Origin: Brachypterus glaber
Taxonomy: Eukaryota > Arthropoda > Insecta > Coleoptera > Kateretidae
Reading direction: 5' to 3'
NCBI GenBank assembly: GCA_958510825.1
Contig: OY294048.1
Coordinates: forward strand, 31,275,026 to 31,339,025
DNA: 64,000 nt
A program made the position numbers and the translations under genes. Of the stretch, positions 54,231 to 64,000 are shown in pieces. Every line of letters starts with the position of its first letter. Within the stretch, counting starts at the first letter, position 1. A model generated the notes under the pieces. That model had not been told where the DNA came from and ran no database searches. It saw only the letters and a list, made by a program, of their open reading frames with translations.

Positions 54231-55310
54231 GTGATCCGGCTTCTCCCATATTTACGGCAATGGTTATGAATTTTTTATTAGAAGAGATAATAAGTAGTAA
54301 GACTTCCTTTTATTTTTATTTTTCTAAAAATTTACGTCGATGTCATTATTACATCTATTCCAATTGATCTTTTAGATTTTGTTTTGTATTTATTTAATTC
54401 TTTTTATCCTGATTTAAAATTTACTTTCGAAAAAGAGGTAGAAAACAAAATTAGTTATTTAGATACAACTTTAATTAAACAAAATGATGGTTCCATTTTA
54501 ACCCTTACCCTCCAGGATGTCACAATTGTGACTTTACTTTTTTAATTTTTTCTTTAAGGCTATATTAATCCAAAATACTTTTATCCAACACTTGTTTTGG
54601 GCACTATTTTAAATGTCAAAAGTGAGTTTTTTTCCACTAGTGACTAAAAAATCTTTCACCCACTCTTTTACGTACAACTTTTGATCTCACCCAAAATTAG
54701 TTACATACCCTATTAATTAAGTATTATAACTATTCTATAAATAGAAGCACGTTAACTAAACCATAAAAATTAAAGAAAACCCCAAATTATTCTTTAGTTT
54801 TTGAATAAAATTCTGTTTTTATTAAATAGTCCATTTTGACGTTTGTAAGAAATGTAAAACTAGCAATTGTTTATTTTTAATAGGCATACTTAGGCCATGG
54901 CTACCTATTATTTTAGTATTAAGAAAACTTAATCTTAATATTTTTGACATAATTATTCGCAAAATTATAGATTTTTATTTAAAAATAAAAGGTGTTGGAT
55001 AAAATTAAATTCTCAACTCGTGTATTAAGTAATTTTATTTAAAATGCTACTTAATACACTAGTTAAGAAAATAACGATTATAGACTTTCTATGTACGCAA
55101 TCAAATATACAAATTTAATTCAGTATAACACAGCTCCCTTATTTTTTATTTATTTTTTCTCCTTTTTAGGCATAGCAAATATAAAAAAACACAATTAAAT
55201 CAAACAAACAAACAACAAATCAAACAATTATCATTAGTTTAGTCTCGGGAGGGTAAGGGTTAATAAACTGGTACCAAACTACCAAAAAACTTTTTGTTCA
55301 AGTATATATG
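54231..55310 (+). pseudogene. Penelope-like reverse transcriptase relic, split by a MITE
   Basis: Frame 1 from 54239 reads PASPIFTAMVMNFLLEEIIS, the PLE 'GSPLSPI.A.iVM..LEE' block. A frame change near 54315 leads to IYVDVIITSIPIDLLDFVLY, where the catalytic YVDD has become YVDV, and then FNSFYPDLKFTFEKEVENKI, SYLDTTLIKQNDGSIL. A 758-bp MITE follows, and on its far side the same frame continues INWYQTTKKLFVQVY, the PLE 'WYqKp' segment. So the host RT was already dying (lost Asp, frameshift). Nothing else of the element is identified. Confidence 0.78.
54502..55259. mobile_element. TTAA-flanked (piggyBac-type) MITE
   Basis: TIRs CCCTTACCCTCC and GGAGGGTAAGGG, each bounded by TTAA (54498-54501 and 55260-55263). 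Removing the insert and one TTAA rejoins the PLE frame exactly (SIL/INWYQ). TTAA duplication is diagnostic for piggyBac-class insertion. The 758-bp interior has no transposase. Confidence 0.88.
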
Positions 55311-55545
55311 AGGGGTTCAGAGCTAAAGTGAACCAAGTCTGCACTGATCAAGAGATAGTTCAAAGCACATATTGTTTAGTACTGTAACCGAACCAAGTCC
55401 ATACCTCTGTCTTTGGACTGTAGATGGCACTAGTTCACTTACGTACTGAATTATTCTTCAGGTTGTTCAGCGAAAGAGTGAATCAAGAGTAAATAAAGTC
55501 CATCACCCAAATGGACTTGATCCACTTTAGCTTTGAACCCCTCAT
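55309..55545. mobile_element. MITE, 237 bp
   Basis: TIRs: 'atgaggggttcagagctaaa' with 'gtgaaccaagtc' and inverse 'gacttgatccactttagctt' with 'tgaacccctcat'. It lies just past the PLE relic. No coding content. Confidence 0.75.
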
Positions 55546-55781
55546 GAACATAATTACGATTTCTTTCAGAGTAAATCTTTTAAAATTAATACAATTAAAA
55601 TTTAAAAAAATAGAGCTTTGAAACTGAGTTACCCTCAATTTCATAATAAATATCTGAAACGCAAAAGCGTTTGAAAACTTTTATATTTTAGACGAACAGA
55701 ATAGTGGAAATGGACTACACACTTTTTGTCACACTTCCTTTGCCTTTCCTCACCTCTAGCAACTCCAGAACACTTCTGTGC

Positions 55782-56405
55782 ATTCGTATGTATTATTAAA
55801 CACGTTTGGGCATAAATATGTTTCACCAATTTTTACTGTGCATGATATATTTGTATATCTTTGCCAGAAGATTTCTAAATATTCGTATGTATTATTAAAC
55901 ACGTTTGCGCATAAATATGTTCCACCAATCTTTACTGCGCATGATATATTTGTATATCTTTGCCAGAACACTTTTGCGTATTCGTATGTATTATTAAACA
56001 CTTTTGCGAATAAATATGTTTCACCAATCCTTCCTCCGCATGACATATTTGTATATGTTTGCCAGAACACTTTTATGAATTCGTATGTATTATTAAACAC
56101 TTTTGCGCATAAATATATTCCACCAATCCCTACTGCGAATGACATATTTGTATATGTTTGCCAGAACACTTTCAAGCATTCGAATGTATTATTAAACACT
56201 TTTGCGCATAAATATGTTCCACCAATCCTTACTGCGCATGACATATTTGTATATGTTTGCCAGAACACTTTTAAGCATTCGTATGTATTATTAAACACTT
56301 TTGCGAATAAATATGTTCCACCAATCCTTACTGCGCATGACATATTTGTATATGTTTGCCAGAACACTTTTAAGCATTCGTATATATTAATAAACCCTTC
56401 TGCGC
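55782..56405. repeat. 99-bp tandem array, six-plus units
   Basis: Unit starts ('attcg.atgtattattaaac') lie at 55782, 55881, 55980, 56079, 56178, 56277 and 56376: exactly 99 bp every time. Because 99 is 33 codons, both strands stay open for about 200 codons; the minus strand reads repeats of VFWQTYTNMSCAVRIGGTYL and the plus strand NTFAHKYVPPILTAHDIFVY. Units differ by substitutions only, with no indels. No start context, splice site or family supports a gene, so it is called a satellite-like array. See findings. Confidence 0.85.
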
Positions 56406-56439
56406 ATACTTAAGTTTGTCTAAGCAGTACTGCGCATCG

Positions 56440-56740
56440 CAACTGGTGACCGACAATTTTTTTTTTGCTTGAAATGGACATAAATCATTATTAAAATTTG
56501 CAAAATACAAAGCTTTACCTATAAACTAATAAAAAGACTTAACAGTGGCGTGTATTTTGTTATTTTGCTAATATCTCCAGAAGTATTGGTCTACGAAAAA
56601 AATGGTTTTTACCTTTCTTATGGTAAATTTTATTACCTTCCTATACATGCCAAAATTATAATTGAACGATAAAAATTAAAAAAAAAAATACCAAAAATTA
56701 ACTTTTTTTGGCCCCTTTGACCCCCTTCACACCTACCCAC
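56440..56740. repeat. Dispersed repeat leading into the GACA array
   Basis: 'gaccgacaattttttttttg' and following match 3955-4050. Continues AT-rich to 'ccccttcacacctacccac' at the edge of the microsatellite. Confidence 0.5.
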
Positions 56741-59014
<2,274 letters not shown>

Positions 59015-59300
59015 TAGGGGGGGGGGTCTTCCAAAAGGTCATTTTTTTCTGTTTTATGGGGGGGTCAAGGCAAATGTGACGAAGTGGGCAGGGGGGGCAA
59101 TAATTGGTCAAAAATAGGTGACGTCATTCTTGAACAGTTGGGGGGGGGGTCTTCCAAAAGGTGACGTCACTTTTTTCTGTTTTATGGGGGTCAAGGCAAA
59201 AGTGACCAAAGGTGACGAAGGGGGGAGGGGGGGTCAATAATTGGTTTGGTTTGGACTTTTTGGTAAAAAATAGGTGACGTCATTCTTGAACAGCCCCTTA
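59015..59300. repeat. Two tandem G-rich units
   Basis: 'ggggggggtcttccaaaagg' then 'tttttctgttttatgggggg', 'tcaaggcaaa', 'aataattggt', 'aaaaataggtgacgtcattc', 'ttgaacag' occurs at 59020-59140 and again, with one insertion, at 59141-59296. The G-tracts and TGACGTCA boxes recur in each. Dispersed non-coding repeat. Confidence 0.75.
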
Positions 59301-59479
59301 ATTATAACAGTTATTTTATACTACCTATCTACACCTATATACACTATATGCACTATAGATACAATTATTGCCTTTGATACTGATAATATGTCAATTTCAA
59401 TGTTAGGGGTTGTCCATAAAATACGCCACGCAAATAGACCAAAATTCATACACTTCATACCCCGTTTATCGCGTTACTA

Positions 59480-59640
59480 AAGGCTATAGAGATTTTATAT
59501 TTTGACTACTATCCCTAACTCCCCCCCTGTTGGGGGGGGGGTAGCCAAAATATTAAATCTCTACATCCTTTAATAATAACGCCCTCCAATAGAGGAGGAG
59601 TTAGGGGGGGTAGCCAAAATATAAAATCTCTATAGCCTAA
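59480..59640. repeat. Inverted repeat with G/C-tract arms
   Basis: 'aggctatagagattttatat' with 'tttgactac' (59481) faces 'gtagccaaaatataaaatct' with 'ctatagcct' (59610). A second inner copy, 'gtagccaaaatattaaatct', lies at 59541. MITE-like. Confidence 0.7.
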
Positions 59641-62600
59641 TAAGTAGGCAAATTTTAAAACCAGACCATATTTTTTTTTTAAATTAATGTAAATATCTAG
59701 TACAAGCATGGAAGTCTATTTGGGGGCTCTCCATGATACTCTATTTTAAATAACATTTTAAAGCAAAAAAAAATCAATATTTGACAAAAAAACAACATTA
59801 TTTATTTAAAATATAAATTCGATAAATAAATTAAGGCACCAAAAAAAAAAGAGCTCACTAATAGCTCGGCACAAAGATTCTGAACAAATAATATTAATAG
59901 TTACCTTAATTCAATAATATAATTCCAAATTTAAAAAGTACAATTAAAAATATGTACACTATTCACTATTGTATTTTAATCTTATTACTTTGTTAGTATT
60001 AGTAAGATAACATAAACCGTTAATTGCCGCGTTACAGTGGGTATGCACATATCCTGTAGCAGGATAGTTATTATTCAGGAAAAAGCCGGCTTTCTTTTGA
60101 TTTATTTTTGCCATGCGCATTTTTAATGTGTACATTCATATACAAACTGTGTGTTACACAGCTACACGTTACACTTCGTCAATTTTATTAAAGCTAGTCT
60201 TACATTATGCAGTATTAGCGATCAAGAATAAATTAAGGGAGCGACTTTTTTTATAATAATCAAACATATGCAAATATATGTTTGTGGTGGCACGCTACCC
60301 AGATAGCGAACTTGTGGCTAATATGTTAAATTGATACGCCTCTAAATAACAGTGTAAATTAATGTCTTAAATAATTATTGTTTTTGTCTTTTATTAGGAT
60401 TCCAATTCCAATAATGGCATTTTCCATAGGATAGTTTGCCAATCGAATATAATTTTCGGCCTACGCAAAACCGTCTCACTCTGTAGTGATGTTTGCGCAG
60501 ATGCCAACTTATAAAAAAATTATCTTTCAAACTTTACATGTTCAACAGCTCCACGTTAAAATTTAACATCATAAAATAAAAAAAACTTAAATATTCACGA
60601 TTCACTTAAAACATTACTATTAAAGTAATATTTTCACGAAACAACATAAAATAAAATAAATCAAGTCCTGTGCATATCTAAGATAGCAGGCTGATGCAGG
60701 AGTAAATCCGCCTAAGCGGCCACATCCGTCTCTTACAAAAAAACACGCTGCGACTGGATCAACACTCTTTTACAAAATTTCGCTCGTAGATACTAGCTCT
60801 CTTTGGCCAGTACGTAACCAGATCAAACAACAAGTCGTCCTTATAGTCTAAGTTCATGTTTATAGGTATTTATTCAAATGTTATTAATATGGTTTATTAA
60901 TAATGAACCATAAAAAAAAATTATTATTCAAATGTTATTAATAAGGTTTATTTTCTATTAAAATATGAAACTTTTAAAGGGAAAGATATGTGTTCGTAAA
61001 AGAAAATGACTTTAAAGTTGTACAAACTTGTCTGTTATTTATACGAAATCATTTTTATAGTTAAATTCTGTCGAACTAATTCAGCAGTATGTCACAATAT
61101 TCCCTCATAATTAAAACAGCGGCCACTACAAATGAAAGTATTTTAATAATCTTTTATGTAATAAAATCCTACTATATTACTTGACAGATTAACGAACCAA
61201 TGCCATTTATAGTTAACGCTGTTCTAGTTATGACGGCAGTTTACTTGTTTTACATTTTGCCACAAGAAACAATTATTTAAATAAATTTTTTAGGGTTTGA
61301 AAACAAAGTGGATACTCGGCACAATATGTACATAATTAAAATTTGATTGACTTAACCCGTTACTGTATACCATCCTTTATAAAGGATCGCTAATGGAGTG
61401 ACACCTTGTGGGACATCACGGTCCACATATGTAGCCCTACTAAAATAGGATTAAATATAAATTTTAGAATAATGATTATAATAATATAAAATTGTAAATT
61501 TTACATGTATGTATCTGCATTGAAAAGAATTGTAAATGCAGAATCATGGGTAATTATATATTTATTTTTTACATTGCAAGGATTTCCGTCTGTTCCATGT
61601 GTTATGTAATAAAACATAATAAATGATAATCTTAAATGCTTTTATTAAAATACATCAATTTTTAATACATTATATTTTTTAGAACTGATATGCGCCATTT
61701 TATATTATATGGTGGTTTTTGGTCTTTTCACAAGCCACTGGATGCAAGAAAATGGCGCTACTTCAAAATTTGTTTTCCTATGTATGGCCATTTTTAAAAG
61801 GAACTACCTCTCCTGCTATACCTAATGCTACGCCTGGTAAACCTAAAATTAAACATTACATAAAATTAGAGGTGGGTTATACGAGCCCAAAAAAGTAAAC
61901 TTTTTCGGATTCATCAGGCGACAAATTTAAATCGAGGGCTAGGGTGGGGATTATGTAAACACCATTTTTAAAAAAATCGGTTGGTTTTGCTTTTAATTAT
62001 CCCAAGCTTTAGAGTTCTACAGTTATAATTCAATGCTTAAAATCCAGTGTCGGGCTAAGAGGGGCGGCTAGGGGCGATAACAACTCGAAAACGAGACCAT
62101 TTTTTCACTTTTTTTCGTGTTTTCTTAGTATTTTACCATGGTAAAAAATGTATTTTGGTTTTAAATTTCTACAATTACTTTATTATCGGCTTTTGACTAA
62201 ATTTGACAAAAGATTGAAGTCATAACATGCTTTATAATAAAACACAAATATATTTTTTTCCTAACATAAAAAATGAATAAATTATAAAAAAGTGAACTTT
62301 TTCGGATTCATCTCGGCATTCCCTTAAATTATGCGTTAATGATCCTGAAATACGTAAATGCTATTTTTTAAATAAATGTGATTTCAGGGGGTGCCAGTCA
62401 AAAGAGTGGGGGCCCACAGTAGGACATAGCGGCCAAAAATACTGAATTATATAATTTGAAAGTTACTCTTTTCAGACATTTTCTTGTGTATTTTCATTAA
62501 GCACATTCTAATGTATATAAAATTTGCATTTTCTAAATTTTATTTTATATGTACCATTTTTATTTTATCTTTAAAAAAGACCTAAAATTATTGATATTCT

Positions 62601-62871
62601 CAGGTAAAAATTAACCAGTTTTAATGGTCAGAAACAAGTAGTAAACACTTTCAGTGGCAAACGATTCTTAATCATTTGATACAACCATATTTTTTTATAT
62701 ACATATATGTATATATTACAAAGGTACACACACACAGATAAAACTTTTTATCCAATACATACAGATAATGAGACAATTACCAGCTTTATTTTAAATAGAT
62801 AAACTCAATAATAACCCCCGCGTGGCTTTTACTTTATTGAGTGGATAATTATTTATTTTACCCACTCAACT
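59641..62871. other. Largely unique intergenic region; no gene called
   Basis: The longest stretch without obvious foldbacks. 60390-60530 and 60660-60860 are less AT-rich and could be exonic or regulatory. A direct repeat, 'aaaaaagt(a/g)aactttttcg' with 'gattcatc', lies at 61890 and 62287. TTAACCCGTTACTG at 61353 resembles a transposon end but no partner is seen. A (TATA/ACAC) run is at 62690-62740. A candidate short ORF is listed separately. Confidence 0.4.
60759..60857 (-). CDS. Short candidate ORF/first exon in unique sequence
   Basis: The minus strand opens at ATG 60857 in an AAACATG context and reads MNLDYKDDLLFDLVTYWPKR then ASIYERNFVKEC before TGA. A GTAAAAG donor-like site follows NF. 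The sequence is low in Asn/Lys/Ile bias compared with random frames here and sits in non-repeat DNA. No family is recognised and no second exon is seen. It could be a first coding exon, a uORF or chance. Confidence 0.25.
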   Translation of the reverse strand: MNLDYKDDLLFDLVTYWPKRASIYERNFVKEC

Positions 62872-63418
62872 GGGAGGCATAGCGTAGTGGCTAGCGCGTA
62901 TGCATAGCAAGTCTACTATCGTGAGTTCGATTCTCACTGGCTCCGATTTGCCTTTTTCAGTTAATTAATAATTGAAATTTGTCGAAGGCGATAAGTTTGT
63001 TTGTTTGTTTGTTTGTTTGTTTAACCTCGTACTATTCTACTTAATCAAGCATCCCCTAAGTCCAGGACTTGTGTGGGCTAGTAGTAGAGGGAACCACCGG
63101 CTTATACTGACTTTCGAACCAGTTTCTAGGGAATGTCCGTTTCACTTAGCGCCTTCGCCAAATTTCAATTATTAATTAACTGAAAAAGGCAAATCGGCGC
63201 CAGTGAGAATCGAACTCACGATAGTAGACTTGCTATACATACGCGCTAGCCACTACGCTATGCCTCCCATATAAGTGAAACGGACACTCTCTAGAAACTG
63301 GTTCGAAAGTCAGTATAAGCCGGTGGTTCCCTCTACTACTAGCCCACACAAGTCCTGGACTTAGGGGATGCTTAATTAAGTAGAATAGTACGAGGTTAAA
63401 CAAACAAACAAACAAACA
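62872..63418 (+). mobile_element. tRNA-derived SINE (copy A) split by another SINE
   Basis: Head at 62872-62996 with A box TAGCGTAGTGG and B box GTTCGATTC. The body resumes at 63271 ('ataagtgaaacggacactct') and ends in (AAAC)n at 63418. The continuous sequence matches the 30470-30745 copy. 'ATAAGT' is duplicated on either side of the insert. Confidence 0.88.
62997..63268 (-). mobile_element. tRNA-derived SINE (copy B), nested, minus strand
   Basis: Full copy in reverse: (GTTT)n tail at 62997-63021, body, then head ending 'atgcctccc' at 63268. Flanked by ATAAGT at 62991-62996 and 63271-63276. Two extra bases (AT) lie between head and right duplicate. Copies A and B differ at only a few sites. 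Confidence 0.88.
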
Positions 63419-63504
63419 ACTGTCACTTGTCAAGTTATTTTCTTGTAAATGTCATAAAAAATTTTAATAAAAATATGAATTTCTAAGCTATTTATTGGAT
63501 AAAA

Positions 63505-63615
63505 CCTTGTATGGCACTCATGGGTAAACTGATATTGCCCTCTCGAAAATTAACCTGCTTGGCTGACGCCTCGCATGTTAATTTTCTCATGGGCAATATC
63601 TTACTTTACCCGCTA
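63505..63615. mobile_element. Small MITE-like palindrome
   Basis: 'ggtaaactgatattgccctc' with 'tcgaaaattaac' faces 'gttaattttctcatgggcaa' with 'tatcttactttacc'. The core is GC-rich ('tggctgacgcctcgc'). It resembles the design of 35645-35775 but not its sequence. Confidence 0.65.
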
Positions 63616-64000
63616 GTACCATAAATAACTATTACAGCTAATTTTTATTACAAAAGTAATACAATTTTTCGTAATTTTATATAAAAATTCAGGTAGTCTT
63701 TTATTTTAAGGTCCTTCCGCCATCGCCCGCCAGAATGAGGCATATATTAAAATGTTCCTCGGGATGTTTATTATAATAATAATTATCAGCTGTAAAGAGC
63801 AGTTACTGATCACCCTGTATAAGTTATAGTTAAATTTTATATGATACTTATTAAACCGTTAATTTTTATATTCGGGCATCCCAGACCCAATGTATGTAAA
63901 TGTGTATATTTTTTAGGGTGTGCATCCTACACAGAAAAAAGGGATATCTTGAATCAAAGCAAAACGATCTTGAACCAAGGCCGCCATGGCTTTCGATATG
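63616..64000. other. Window end; R1-like end fragment
   Basis: 'gcagttactgatcaccctgt' near 63800 matches the right end of the 24003-24672 element. The final 60 bp ('ttgaaccaaggccgccatgg') are less AT-rich but cut off. Confidence 0.4.

Noticed and set aside
61747..61898. 48-codon frame starting MALLQNLFSYVWPFLKG
   Set aside because: Good start context but AT-rich surroundings, no splice partner, and the downstream part is a dispersed direct repeat; left unannotated.
62972..63433. Two frames sharing CLFNLVLFYLIKHPLSPGLV
   Set aside because: Both are the minus-sense reading of the tRNA-derived SINE body and (GTTT)n tail, so similarity between them is repeat identity, not a gene family.

Overview
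The window looks like a stretch of AT-rich arthropod, almost certainly insect, nuclear DNA. The reasons are multi-exon genes with GT-AG introns, an insect-type muscarinic acetylcholine receptor, tRNA-derived SINEs with (AAAC)n tails, Penelope-like elements, Tc1-like elements and very many foldback/MITE elements. The species cannot be told from the sequence; a beetle-like, repeat-rich genome is a guess.

Two host genes are supported. (1) At 926-10982 (+) lie the last three coding exons of an A-type muscarinic acetylcholine receptor (mAChR-A): third intracellular loop, TM6, TM7 and C-tail. The reading frame runs unbroken across both introns (926-1119, 9169-9423, 10502-10982). The 5' part (TM1-TM5) is outside the window. 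(2) At 48267-42010 (-) lies a complete 170-residue gene built from three small exons (48267-48075, 44547-44381, 42162-42010) whose splice phases match. It starts MGCSAAK, a dual acylation signal, and continues with a stathmin-like segment, so it resembles vertebrate STMND1. Its introns are packed with repeats.

Most of the rest is mobile DNA, much of it built as long inverted repeats (foldbacks), often nested. Layout: 1-6.1 kb foldbacks and a 97-bp tandem array; 6.1-6.3 kb a 191-bp Penelope-like (PLE) insertion with a 15-bp target duplication and a hammerhead-ribozyme-like motif; 8.1-9.0 kb a foldback whose arms are short tandem repeats; 11.7-12.9 kb a TA-flanked foldback; 13.6-14.6 kb a decayed PLE endonuclease end; 15-31 kb about a dozen foldbacks/MITEs with nested LINE, MITE and SINE insertions; 33.4-37.4 kb a composite TIR element carrying a LINE fragment, then a 5'-truncated LINE; 39.4-41.3 kb a broken Tc1-like transposon; 46.3-47.0 kb a second PLE of the 6.1-kb family, with GIY-YIG-end coding sequence and paired hammerhead-like motifs; 48.9-51.8 kb two foldback/TIR elements; 54.2-55.3 kb a PLE reverse-transcriptase relic split by a TTAA-flanked MITE; 55.8-56.4 kb a 99-bp tandem array; 56.7-58.5 kb a 1.7-kb (GACA)n microsatellite; 62.9-63.4 kb a SINE inserted into another SINE.

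The strongest leads are the PLE family with hammerhead-like motifs in inverted terminal repeats and clean target duplications, the small stathmin-domain gene, three unrelated foldback families with short-repeat arms, and insertion events that can be reversed on paper to the pre-insertion sequence (SINE-in-SINE, TTAA-MITE-in-PLE, TAA-MITE-in-foldback). All calls are by eye; no alignment, folding or database search was run.
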